This document shows, one piece after another, positions 54,326 through 64,000 of a stretch of DNA of 64,000 bases (positions are counted from its first letter, which is position 1; every line of letters begins with the position of its first letter). Origin of the DNA: Phreatobacter cathodiphilus (lineage in GTDB: Bacteria; Pseudomonadota; Alphaproteobacteria; Rhizobiales; Phreatobacteraceae); assembly GCF_003008515.1 (NCBI RefSeq), contig NZ_CP027668.1, positions 1,604,001 through 1,668,000 of the forward strand, in the 5' to 3' direction. A program made the translations under genes and the position numbers. The notes under the pieces are model-generated. The model was not told the origin of the DNA. It searched no databases and saw only the letters and a list, made by a program, of their open reading frames with translations.

Positions 54326-55641
54326 CTCAACAGATTGACGAGCCAGAGCGCCAGCGCCGGGAACGCCACGACGAGGCCGAGCCGCACCACGTCCGCCACC
54401 ACGAAGGGAATGACGCCGCGATAGGTGGCGAGGATCGGTACGTCCTTCGCGATGGCGGAGACGACGAAGACGTTGAGCCCGATGGGCGGCGCCGTCAGGC
54501 CGATACCGACCACCATCAGCACCAGGATGCCGAACCAGATGGCGATGTCGTCCGGCATCATGCCGAGGTCGAGGGCCGTGACGATGGGAAAGAAGATCGG
54601 CAGGGTCAGGAGGATCATGGCCAGCTCGTCCATGACGCCGCCGAGGATGATGTAGAAGACCAGCAGGCCGACGATGACGCCGTAGGGCGGCAGGCCCGAC
54701 TGGGTCACCAGTTCGGCGGCGGTCGCCGGCAGTTGCGACAGGGCGAGGAAGCCGTTGAACACCTCGGCGCCGAGCAGGATGATGAAGATCATCGCCGAGG
54801 TCTCGGCGGTCTGGATCAGCGAGGCCTTGATCTCGCTCCAGCCGAGCCCGCCCTGCACCACCCCAACCACCAGCATGGCGATGCAGCCGATGGAAGCGCC
54901 CTCGGTGGGCGTGAACACCCCGCCGTAGATGCCGCCGACCACCGTCGTGGCGATCAGCATCACCGGCCAGACGCCGACGAGGGCGCGCCAGCGCTCCGCC
55001 CAGCCGACCCGGTGGACGGCGGGGCCCGCCTCGGGTCTCAGCCGCACCATGACGGCGATGACGATCCAGTAGAAGACGGCCGCCAGCAGGCCGGGGATCA
55101 GCGCCGCCATGAACAGCTTGGCGATGTTCTGTTCGGTGGTGATGGCATAGACGACGAGGATCACCGAGGGCGGGATGAGGATGCCGAGGGTGCCGCCCAC
55201 CGCGATCATGCCGGTGGCGAAGCCCTGGTCGTAGCCGTAGCGCTTGAATTCCGGCAGCGTCGCCCGCCCGAAGGTGGCGGTGGTCGCGACCGAGGAGCCG
55301 CAGATGGCGCCGAAGCCGGCACAGGCGCCGATCAGCGCCATGCCGAGCCCGCCGCGGCGGTGGCCCAGGAAGCTCGCCGCCGCCCGGAACAGCGCCGTCG
55401 AGAGGCCCGACTTCTCCGCCAGGGCCCCCATCAGGATGAAGAGCGGGATCACCGACAGCGTGTAGTTCGCGAACAGGTGATAGGGCGTCGTCTTCATGTA
55501 GTTGAGGAAGATCGGCAAGCTAGTGAACCAGGCATAGCCGATGGACCCCGCCGTCAGCATGGCGAGCCCGATGGGCATCCTGAGAACGAGCAGGACCAGC
55601 ATGCCGGCGAAGCCGACAGCCGCGACGGCGGCGCCGCTCAT
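54322..55641 (-). CDS. TRAP transporter large permease subunit (DctM), second system
   Basis: The 439-residue DctM protein has GACAGFGAICGSSVATTATFGR, GGTLGILIPPSVILVVYAI and GGVMDELAMILLTLPIFFP, then LTAPPIGLNVFVVSAIA. Start 55641 overlaps the DctQ stop (ATGA). It carries cargo for this second system; the cargo is unknown but may be a sugar acid, since a UxaA-type dehydratase gene lies upstream on the same strand. Confidence 0.92.
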   Translation of the reverse strand: MSGAAVAAVGFAGMLVLLVLRMPIGLAMLTAGSIGYAWFTSLPIFLNYMKTTPYHLFANYTLSVIPLFILMGALAEKSGLSTALFRAAASFLGHRRGGLGMALIGACAGFGAICGSSVATTATFGRATLPEFKRYGYDQGFATGMIAVGGTLGILIPPSVILVVYAITTEQNIAKLFMAALIPGLLAAVFYWIVIAVMVRLRPEAGPAVHRVGWAERWRALVGVWPVMLIATTVVGGIYGGVFTPTEGASIGCIAMLVVGVVQGGLGWSEIKASLIQTAETSAMIFIILLGAEVFNGFLALSQLPATAAELVTQSGLPPYGVIVGLLVFYIILGGVMDELAMILLTLPIFFPIVTALDLGMMPDDIAIWFGILVLMVVGIGLTAPPIGLNVFVVSAIAKDVPILATYRGVIPFVVADVVRLGLVVAFPALALWLVNLLS

Positions 55642-56147
55642 CGGTCGGCCCGCCCGAGGCGCAGGGCCGTGGTCAGCGTCACCAAGGCGAGGAACAGCGC
55701 CATCAGCGCGGTGGCCAGGATCGCCCAGCCGATGGGGATGGCGAGCACCATGGAACTGGTGCGCGAGGAGATGGCGTCGAGGCCGCCGGCCATCAGGCGC
55801 CAGCCGATGAGCACGGCGAAGCCGGCATAGACGAGGTCCCAGAGGCGGTCGAGATTGCGGTTGAGCCAGTCGGGCGTGCGCAGCGTGAAGGTGTCGACGA
55901 AGACGTTGCCGCAGCGGATCTGACAATAGGGCAGGAAGGCGAAGACCGCCACGGCGGTGGCGATCTGCACCATCTCGAAGTCGCCCTGCACGCCGGAACG
56001 GAACAGCCAGCGCAGCAGAACGGACACGGTCACCATCACCGCGGCAGCGAGCATCAGGAGCCCGCCGAGGATGGCGAGCGCCCGCGTCACGGCGTCGATG
56101 ATCCCGGGAGCCGGAACGCCCCGCTGCTCGGCCCCCTCCTGCGTCAT
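55638..56147 (-). CDS. TRAP transporter small permease subunit (DctQ), second system
   Basis: The 169-residue protein has four hydrophobic segments and the GVQGDFEMVQIATAVAVFAFLP loop of DctQ. It starts 4 bases after the binding-protein gene and overlaps the large-permease start by 4 bases. Confidence 0.88.
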   Translation of the reverse strand: MTQEGAEQRGVPAPGIIDAVTRALAILGGLLMLAAAVMVTVSVLLRWLFRSGVQGDFEMVQIATAVAVFAFLPYCQIRCGNVFVDTFTLRTPDWLNRNLDRLWDLVYAGFAVLIGWRLMAGGLDAISSRTSSMVLAIPIGWAILATALMALFLALVTLTTALRLGRADR

Positions 56148-56151
56148 GCGG

Positions 56152-57204
56152 TCAGGCCGCCATGTGCTTGGCGACGGCAGCCCTGACGTCGTCGACGATC
56201 TTCTGCCCGTCGAGGCCGCGATCCTTGACCGACTTGATCCAGGCCTCCTCGACCGGCCGGGTGGCGGCGCGCCACTTCGCCGCCTCGTCCTCGGCGAGGA
56301 CGGTGATCGTGTTGCGCGAACGGCCCTTGACCATCTCGGCGACGGTACGGCCGCGCTCGTCCCACATCTCGCCCGCCATCACGGCGGCCATCATGCCGGA
56401 ATGGTCGTCCATGACCTTCTTCAGGTCCGCCGGCAGACCCTCGTACTTCGCCTTGTTCATGGCGAGGATGAAGGTGGCCGTATAGAGCGTCGGCGAACCC
56501 GGAATCTCCGTGTGGTGGTTGACCAGCTCGTGCAGGCGCAGCGCCGGCACGACCTCCCAGGGCACGACGGCACCGTTGATGACGCCCTGGGCCAGCGCCT
56601 CCGGCACCTGCGGGATCGGCATGCCGATGGCCGTGGCGCCGAGCGCCCTGAGCGCCTCGCCCGCCTGGCGGGTGGGGAAGCGCAGCTTCAGGCCCTGCAG
56701 GTCGGCCTGGGTCTTCACCTGCTTGTTGGAATGGATCAGACCGTGATCGTGCGCCCAGAGGCAGAGCGGCTGGACCTCGGAATATTCCTTGTAGAAATGC
56801 GTCGGGCCCAGCTCGGCCATCACCTTGGAATTGGTGACGCCGCGTTTGCCGGCGATGAACGGCAGTTCCATCGCCTCGGTGGCAGGGAAGCGGCCGGGCG
56901 TGTTGCCGGGAAGCGTCCAGACGATGTCGGCGACGCCGTCGCGCGCCTGATCGAAGAGCTGCGGCGGGGCCCCGCCGAGCTGCATCGAGGGGAAGATGTC
57001 GATCTTGATCCGGTTGCCGGAGGCCTCCTGAACCTTGCGCGACCAGGGCAGCAGGAACCGCTGATGAGCGTTCGACACGGGCGGCAGGAAGTGGTGCAGG
57101 CGCAGCGTCACCTGCGGGGACTGGCCCCAGGCCGTGCGCATCACGGCGGGGGTTGCGACGGCAGCGCCGGCCAGAGCCAGCGCATGGCGACGGGTGAGCG
57201 TCAT
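56152..57204 (-). CDS. TRAP transporter solute-binding protein (DctP), second system
   Basis: The 350-residue periplasmic protein has the signal MTLTRRHALALAGAAVATPA (twin arginine at residues 5-6), cut near WGQS. It has DctP features: DIVWTLPGNTPGRFP, the Arg-containing region LQGLKLRFPTRQAGEAL, and MPIPQVPEALAQGVINGAVVPWE. Start 57204 is chosen for the signal; upstream is noncoding. The substrate is unknown. It is the first gene of the second TRAP operon, 168 bases downstream of the UxaA-type gene. Confidence 0.9.
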   Translation of the reverse strand: MTLTRRHALALAGAAVATPAVMRTAWGQSPQVTLRLHHFLPPVSNAHQRFLLPWSRKVQEASGNRIKIDIFPSMQLGGAPPQLFDQARDGVADIVWTLPGNTPGRFPATEAMELPFIAGKRGVTNSKVMAELGPTHFYKEYSEVQPLCLWAHDHGLIHSNKQVKTQADLQGLKLRFPTRQAGEALRALGATAIGMPIPQVPEALAQGVINGAVVPWEVVPALRLHELVNHHTEIPGSPTLYTATFILAMNKAKYEGLPADLKKVMDDHSGMMAAVMAGEMWDERGRTVAEMVKGRSRNTITVLAEDEAAKWRAATRPVEEAWIKSVKDRGLDGQKIVDDVRAAVAKHMAA

Positions 57205-57372
57205 GGCGAAATCCTCGTCAACGTTCCTCGGGAGGCCCTGGGGCCGGCGCCGTTGATGGCGTCTTGATGCTTTGCGCGCGACGATAGCGGCGGGCGGGTG
57301 CCCGTCGCAAGGCATTTGGTTGGATATCCGACTAAATCGGCCTGCGCAGGACTACGGACGCCGGCGGCCGGA

Positions 57373-58893
57373 TCACATGGTCGCGCCGATCTGCCAGGGC
57401 ACGAACTCGTTGTCTCCGTAGCCGAGCAGCTCCGACTTGGTCTTCTCGCCCGAGGCGGTCCTGAGGATCAGGTCGAAGATCTCTTTGCCCTTGTCCTCCA
57501 GCGACACCCCGTCCAGCACGTCGCCGCAGTTGATGTCCATGTCGTCGATCATCCGGGCGTAGATGTCGGAATTGGTCGCGAGCTTGATCGAGGGCGTCGG
57601 CTTGCAGCCATAGGCCGAGCCGCGGCCAGTGGTGAAGCACAGGAGGTTCGAGCCGCCGGCCACCTGCCCCGTCGCCGCCACGGGATCGTAGCCCGGCGTG
57701 TCCATGTAGACGAAGCCGGCGCGGTCGATCTTTTCCGCGTAGTGGTAGACACCGCGCAGCGTCGTGGAGCCGCCCTTGGCGGCGGCGCCGAGCGACTTCT
57801 CCAGGATGGTGGTCAGGCCGCCCGCCTTGTTTCCGGGCGAGGGATTGTTGTCCATCGAGCCCTCGTGCTTGGCCGTATAGCCCTCCCACCAGCGGATGAT
57901 GTCGACCAACTTCTCGCCGACCTCGCGGCTCTCGGCGCGGCGTGTCAGGAGATGCTCGGCGCCGTAGATTTCCGGCGTTTCCGACAGGCAGGCGGTGCCG
58001 CCGTGGCGGACGAGGAGATCGACCGCCTTGCCGAGGGCGGGATTGGCGGTGATTCCGGAATAGCCGTCGGAACCGCCGCACTGGAGCGCGAGGCAGAGTT
58101 CGGAAGCCGGCAGCGTCTCGCGCTGCGCCTGGTTGACGATCGGCAGCATCTCCCGGATGCGCGCCATGCCCGCCTCGATCGACTTCTTCGTCCCGCCCGT
58201 CTCCTGGATGGTCATGGACTGGAAGCGGTCGCCGGGCTCGATGCCGTAATCCTTCATCAGCCGGGGGATCTGGAACACCTCGCAGCCGAGCCCGACGATC
58301 AGTACGGCGGAGACGTTGGGATTGGTCGCGTAGCCCCAGATCGTGCGCTCGAGGATGTCGAAGCCGAGGCCTTCGCTCGCCAGGCCGCAGCCCGTGCCGT
58401 GCACGAGCGGAATGACGCCGTCGACGTTGGGGAATTCCGCGAGCATGCCCGACCGGTTGACCGCCTCTGCCATGAACCGCGCAACCGAGGCCGAGCAGTT
58501 CACCGAGGTGAGGATGGCGATGTAGTTGCGCGTGCCGGCCCGCCCGTTCGTCCGGCGGAACCCCTGGAAGGTGGCGCGCTGCTCCAGCGGCAGGACGTCC
58601 ACCGGTTTCGCGTCCCGCGCGAAGGCATAGTCGCGCTCGAAGGCGGCGAAGGCGCAGTTGTGGGTATGCACCCAGTCTCCGGGCGTGATCGGCTGCGAGG
58701 CGAAGCCGATGATCTGCCCGTATTTGACGATGGGCGCGCCCTGCGCGAGCGGCTTCGTCGCCATCTTGTGGCCCTTCATCACCCGGGCCGTGGCGGTCAC
58801 CCCGTCCACCCTCTTGCCGGCGTCGATGATGTCGACGGCGACGACGACATTGTCCTCCGCGGCGAGGCGTATGAAGCGGGGCTGGGTGGTCAT
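57373..58893 (-). CDS. UxaA-family sugar-acid dehydratase (altronate/galactarate type)
   Basis: The 506-residue protein is a two-domain UxaA/GarD-type dehydratase. A SAF N domain is followed by FRRTNGRAGTRNYIAILTSVNCS and VHGTGCGLA, then GLGCEVFQIP. The C-terminal GSNLLCFTTGRGSAYGCKPTPSIKLATN is typical. It dehydrates altronate, galactarate or related acids to 2-keto-3-deoxy sugars. The start at 58893 has GGGAGAG upstream. It is separated from the second TRAP operon by 168 bases and is on the same strand, so it is likely part of the same catabolic pathway. Confidence 0.9.
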   Translation of the reverse strand: MTTQPRFIRLAAEDNVVVAVDIIDAGKRVDGVTATARVMKGHKMATKPLAQGAPIVKYGQIIGFASQPITPGDWVHTHNCAFAAFERDYAFARDAKPVDVLPLEQRATFQGFRRTNGRAGTRNYIAILTSVNCSASVARFMAEAVNRSGMLAEFPNVDGVIPLVHGTGCGLASEGLGFDILERTIWGYATNPNVSAVLIVGLGCEVFQIPRLMKDYGIEPGDRFQSMTIQETGGTKKSIEAGMARIREMLPIVNQAQRETLPASELCLALQCGGSDGYSGITANPALGKAVDLLVRHGGTACLSETPEIYGAEHLLTRRAESREVGEKLVDIIRWWEGYTAKHEGSMDNNPSPGNKAGGLTTILEKSLGAAAKGGSTTLRGVYHYAEKIDRAGFVYMDTPGYDPVAATGQVAGGSNLLCFTTGRGSAYGCKPTPSIKLATNSDIYARMIDDMDINCGDVLDGVSLEDKGKEIFDLILRTASGEKTKSELLGYGDNEFVPWQIGATM

Positions 58894-58994
58894 GGGGCTC
58901 TCCCGGCACAGCGGCCACTCGGCCGTCATTGCCGGGGATCATGGCCTTTCAACCGGTTTAAGGGAAGAGGTCCGACGCGAGAGCCGGCCCCGCC

Positions 58995-59615
<621 letters not shown>

Positions 59616-59618
59616 GGG

Positions 59619-60314
59619 TCAGCTCCTGAACAGGCGAGTATACTGGGTTTCGTGGCGCATGGACGCGAGATCCGAGCGCAGGGCGTGGCCGCCGATGTCG
59701 TCGAGGGCGAGGGCGCGCGCCGCCGCCGCCGTCGCCGTCACCACCGGCTCGAGGGCGGCGAGCGCCCGCTGGCCGTCGGTCTGGCCGAGCGGGACGAGCC
59801 GCACGGCGGCCGAGATGAGGTTCGCCGCAACTGCGTGCAGGAAGGCGTTGAGCGCCGTCGCCTCGTCGATGCCGTGGGCCGCGGTCGCCGCGCCCACCGC
59901 CACGGGATAGGCGACGGCGTCCGGCCATGCGGCGCGCACGAGCGCGAGCGGCGCCGCCGGCCAGGCGGCCTCGGTCGCGGCCATGAAGGCATTGCCCTGG
60001 GCGGTGGTTTCCAGCCGCCGCTCCTTGGAGGGCTGGAAGGCGAGCGCCAGTTCCGCGACCTCGGCGAGCGCCCTGCCCTCGCCCGCCGCCACCGCGCGAT
60101 GGGCGTGGGCGCAGAAGGTGGCGTCGGCGATCCCGGAGCCCTCGGCGAGAACGAGCCCCAGCCAGTCGACGAGGCTGGCGAGGTCCGTGATGTCGCCGGC
60201 CTCGACCGCCCATTCGATGCCGTGCGAATAGCTGAACGCGCCGACCGGATAGGCCGGCGACATCCAGGCGAGCAGACGGTAGAGCGCCGCCGGGGCGGCC
60301 GCCGGCTCAGCCAT
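59619..60314 (-). CDS. ureF: Urease accessory protein UreF
   Basis: UreF is a structural adaptor of the nickel-delivery complex with UreD/H and UreG. The 231-residue all-helical protein has [25 protein letters not shown], the family's signature, plus GNAFMAAT and a C-terminal [22 protein letters not shown]. Start 60314 overlaps the ureE stop by 8 bases. No ureD/H is present in the window. Confidence 0.94.
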   Translation of the reverse strand: MAEPAAAPAALYRLLAWMSPAYPVGAFSYSHGIEWAVEAGDITDLASLVDWLGLVLAEGSGIADATFCAHAHRAVAAGEGRALAEVAELALAFQPSKERRLETTAQGNAFMAATEAAWPAAPLALVRAAWPDAVAYPVAVGAATAAHGIDEATALNAFLHAVAANLISAAVRLVPLGQTDGQRALAALEPVVTATAAAARALALDDIGGHALRSDLASMRHETQYTRLFRS

Positions 60315-61041
60315 GCTTGTGGTCGTGGCCGTGATGATGGCCGTGGTCGTGGCCATGGTCGTGGCCGTGGTGGTCGTGGCCGCAGCCGCAGGAATCGTCG
60401 TGGACATGGCCGGCGGTCTGCACCGTGAGGACGTCGCGCTTCGGCGCCGGAGCGTGACCATGCGAATGGCTGTGCGAATGGCTGGGGGCGTGACCATGGT
60501 CATGTGCATGCGAATGACTGTGGGAATGCCCGTGGTCGTGCGAATGCCCATGATCATGCGCATGGGAATGGCCGTGCGAGTGACCATGGTCGTGACCCGT
60601 CACCGTGCCGTGACCATAGGCGCCGCCCTCGGGGTCGAAGGGCGCCTCGATCGGCACCACCTTGGCGCCGAGCCCGCGCACCATGTCCTCGATGACGTGG
60701 TCGCGACGGATGCGCAGCCGCGTGCCCATGATCTGGGTCGGCAGATGGCGGTTGCCGAGGTGCCAGGCGACGCGAACCATGTGGTTGGGATCGCTGGTGC
60801 GGATCTCCGCGAGCGGCTCGGCGGCGGCCACCACCATGACGACGCGGCCGTCCTCCAGCTTCAACCCCGAATCGGAGACGAGCGGCACCGCCTCCGGCAG
60901 ATCGAGCAGGAAGGCCGTGCCCTCCACCCCCTCCATCGCCAGGCGGCGCCGGTGGCGATCGTCATAATCGAGCACGACGCGGTCGACGACGGCGGTCTCG
61001 GCGAAGGAACGGGGGGCGAGGACTTCGGTCGCGCGGATCAT
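60307..61041 (-). CDS. ureE: Urease accessory protein UreE with very long His-rich tail
   Basis: UreE is the nickel metallochaperone. The N-terminal 145 residues are the conserved fold: [31 protein letters not shown], and [13 protein letters not shown] with the interfacial metal-binding His. The C-terminal 100 residues hold two His-rich blocks with 39 histidines in all, made of GH/DH/SH dipeptides, separated by a short [14 protein letters not shown] strand and a DSCGCGH cysteine pair. The DNA there is a degenerate tandem hexamer repeat. The start at 61041 is chosen by alignment. It may store or buffer nickel. Confidence 0.93.
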   Translation of the reverse strand: MIRATEVLAPRSFAETAVVDRVVLDYDDRHRRRLAMEGVEGTAFLLDLPEAVPLVSDSGLKLEDGRVVMVVAAAEPLAEIRTSDPNHMVRVAWHLGNRHLPTQIMGTRLRIRRDHVIEDMVRGLGAKVVPIEAPFDPEGGAYGHGTVTGHDHGHSHGHSHAHDHGHSHDHGHSHSHSHAHDHGHAPSHSHSHSHGHAPAPKRDVLTVQTAGHVHDDSCGCGHDHHGHDHGHDHGHHHGHDHKHG

Positions 61042-61081
61042 GTGTGTCTCTTGTCCTGGACGCCTTGCAGAACTGAAGCGC

Positions 61082-61236
61082 GTCCTTCGAGGCTCGGCTG
61101 TCGCCTCGCGCCTCAGGATGAGGCGCGACTGCAATGCACCACGGGATGAAGCGAAGACATCGCGCGTCGTCCGACACCGATGCCAGTCTCAACCCTCCTC
61201 ATCCTGAGGTGCGAGCGGAGTGCGCCTCGAAGGAGG
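61082..61236. repeat. Inverted pair of rhizobial-type palindromic intergenic repeats
   Basis: The 226-base ureC-ureE gap holds two copies of a roughly 40-base element, one at 61082-61123 and one at 61197-61236 in inverted orientation. Each has a CCTCATCCTGAGG or mirror-image CCTCAGGATGAGG end and a CTTCGAGG or CCTCGAAGG end. The pair could fold as a large cruciform or RNA hairpin. Such elements are widespread in Rhizobiales intergenic DNA as REP/RUP-like palindromes. Confidence 0.65.
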
Positions 61237-61267
61237 CAATAGCGCAAATACGGCACGCTGGCGAACC

Positions 61268-62983
<1,716 letters not shown>

Positions 62984-62994
62984 GTGTCCCTCTA

Positions 62995-63405
62995 CTAGCC
63001 GAGGCGTTTGAACAAGGTCGGGCTCTTGCTGGCCTTTCGGTCGAAGGTCAGCGTCGTGGTGCATCGTGCGGCCCGGTTGATCTGGCCGATCAGATGATCG
63101 GCGAAGTCGCCGGGCTCCTTGGCGAAGCTCGAGATCGCGGCCTCCACGACCCGCCGATCCTGAACCTCGATGTTGCTCGCATGCAGCAGACGGGCCGCGA
63201 TGGCGCAGACCGCCTCCTTGCTCTGTCCCGCCCTGTTGCGGAGCACCCACATCGTCTCCGCCAGAACCACGTGGTTGACGTAGAAGGTCTCGTCGCTGTC
63301 CAGGATGGCCTGTTGGACAAGATCGATCTGCGACGGCTGCTCGCCCGCGGCCTCGGGATCGTCGATCAGCCAGCGCAGCAGGACGTTGGTGTCGAGCCCG
63401 ATCAC
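62995..63405 (-). CDS. PIN-domain ribonuclease toxin (VapC-like)
   Basis: The 136-residue PIN-domain protein starts at GTG 63405. It overlaps the antitoxin stop by 4 bases (GTGA). The acidic catalytic residues are visible at Asp5 ([11 protein letters not shown]), Glu50 (VLAETMWVL), Asp100/Asp103 ([10 protein letters not shown]) and Asp122 (TLTFDRKA). VapC toxins cleave tRNA or rRNA when freed from the antitoxin. It lies between ureB and ureC in the same orientation, so it is probably transcribed with urease. It looks intact, with no frameshift. Confidence 0.87.
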   Translation of the reverse strand: MIGLDTNVLLRWLIDDPEAAGEQPSQIDLVQQAILDSDETFYVNHVVLAETMWVLRNRAGQSKEAVCAIAARLLHASNIEVQDRRVVEAAISSFAKEPGDFADHLIGQINRAARCTTTLTFDRKASKSPTLFKRLG

Positions 63406-63677
63406 GCGCCGCGCCCCGCGGGGCTGCGGGTGACGGGAAGGGCAGCCTGGCCCCGCGCCGATCGTGCCTCGTCGATCCACTCGTCGATCTGCGCTTCGGG
63501 AAGGCGGACGACGCCCCGCAGGCTGGCGAGGCTCGGACGGCCGGCCGCCAGCACGACGGTCCCCGCCTCGTTCTCGATGAAGACGACCTCGTCCCCAGCC
63601 TTGAGGTTGAGGGATTCCCGCAGCTTGACCGGCAAGGTGAGCTGACCCTTGGAGGTCATCCTGGCCCTGTACCGCAT
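63402..63677 (-). CDS. AbrB/SpoVT-type antitoxin
   Basis: The 91-residue protein has an N-terminal AbrB-type swapped-hairpin DNA-binding domain ([27 protein letters not shown]) and a C-terminal toxin-binding tail ([18 protein letters not shown]). The start at 63677 follows AAGGAGG, the strongest kind of ribosome-binding site. It begins 42 bases after the ureB stop and just upstream of the PIN toxin. It probably neutralises the toxin and represses the pair. Confidence 0.88.
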   Translation of the reverse strand: MRYRARMTSKGQLTLPVKLRESLNLKAGDEVVFIENEAGTVVLAAGRPSLASLRGVVRLPEAQIDEWIDEARSARGQAALPVTRSPAGRGA

Positions 63678-63685
63678 GCGCCCTC

Positions 63686-63710
63686 CTTACATTCGCTCGT
63701 CTAGTGTAAG
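63686..63710. promoter_or_regulatory. Inverted-repeat operator candidate of the toxin-antitoxin pair
   Basis: The ureB-antitoxin spacer contains a CTTACA/TGTAAG inverted repeat with a 13-base centre, spanning 25 bases. One arm overlaps the antitoxin ribosome-binding site. The position suits autoregulation by an AbrB-type antitoxin, and would also allow an internal promoter. No -10 or -35 box is clear. Confidence 0.5.
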
Positions 63711-63719
63711 GAATGATGG

Positions 63720-64000
63720 TCACTCGTTCAACCGACCCATGACGGACTGGCGGAAGCCATAGACGGTGCGCGAGCCGCGATAGGGCACCAGCGTCACCTC
63801 CCGGGTCTGCCCCGGCTCGAAGCGCACGGCCGTGCCCGGCGGGATGTCGAGACGCATGCCGCGGGCCTGTTCGCGGTCGAAGGCGAGGCCCGGATTGGTC
63901 TCGTAGAAATGGTAGTGGGAGCCCACCTGCACCGGCCGGTCGCCGGTGTTGGAAACCGTCAGCACGACGCTGTTCTGGCCCTGGTTGAGCTCGACCGTGC
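63720..64000 (-). CDS. ureB: Urease beta subunit (5' end outside window)
   Basis: UreB is the small beta subunit. The C-terminal 93 or so residues are visible, ending at 63720. They read through [19 protein letters not shown] and [21 protein letters not shown] to [14 protein letters not shown] and MGRLNE. The frame is open to the window edge, so the start and probably ureA lie beyond it. The visible C terminus is complete, so the adjacent toxin-antitoxin module did not truncate it. Confidence 0.95.
   Translation of the reverse strand, partial: TVELNQGQNSVVLTVSNTGDRPVQVGSHYHFYETNPGLAFDREQARGMRLDIPPGTAVRFEPGQTREVTLVPYRGSRTVYGFRQSVMGRLNE

Noticed and set aside
60310-60600. Tandem short repeats that look like a CRISPR or satellite array
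   Set aside because: The repeats are in frame and encode the His-rich tail of UreE; unit size is about 6 bases with no spacers.

Overview
The window is GC-rich, densely coded DNA from a bacterial chromosome. The order rpsB-tsf-pyrH-frr-uppS-cdsA-dxr-rseP-bamA, an ATP12-type F1 chaperone gene, purE-purK, an Rsm22-type methyltransferase, DUF465 and DUF1737 genes and a rhizobial-type palindromic repeat all point to an alphaproteobacterium, most likely of the Hyphomicrobiales (Rhizobiales). The genus cannot be fixed from sequence reading alone. No rRNA, tRNA, insertion sequence, prophage or CRISPR array was seen.

Layout. 1-11101: the translation and cell-envelope operon on the minus strand (bamA, cut by the window edge, up to rpsB). 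It is interrupted between tsf and pyrH by a two-gene plus-strand module (a divergent SDR and a DsbA/kappa-GST-like isomerase) that ends at a clear tsf terminator. 11254-22303: housekeeping genes (HAD phosphatase, MOSC protein, SDR, Rsm22-like methyltransferase, EamA permease, purE-purK, two divergent DUF465 genes, cytochrome b561, ribA, a YfhO-like membrane protein). 22290-34426: a catabolic island with a TRAP transporter co-transcribed with the three 5-oxoprolinase genes pxpBCA, a MarR regulator with a palindromic candidate operator, hydantoinase/oxoprolinase genes hyuA-hyuB, a creatininase-family amidohydrolase and an acetamidase/formamidase. Together they look like uptake and opening of small cyclic amides, with release of ammonia. 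34610-47390: glutathione peroxidase, RNase D, M19 dipeptidase, universal stress protein, propionyl-CoA carboxylase beta, and the lepB-rnc-era-DUF1737-recO operon. 47404-54325: GST, small lipoproteins, an orphan motA-motB pair, an alpha/beta hydrolase, a malate/lactate-type dehydrogenase, and fatty-acid-type enzymes. 54322-58893: a second TRAP transporter followed by a separately started UxaA-type sugar-acid dehydratase. 58995-64000: the urease operon (ureB, ureC, ureE, ureF, ureG), read leftward and entering from beyond the right edge.

The most unusual feature is at the right end. A complete AbrB/PIN toxin-antitoxin module, with a perfect ribosome-binding site and its own inverted-repeat operator candidate, sits in frame with the flow of transcription between ureB and ureC. 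A pair of inverted palindromic repeats separates ureC from ureE, and UreE carries a very long two-block histidine tail. With the oxoproline/hydantoin/creatinine/amide genes, the window suggests a nitrogen-scavenging lifestyle in which several amide-nitrogen sources end as ammonia. That link between clusters is inference.
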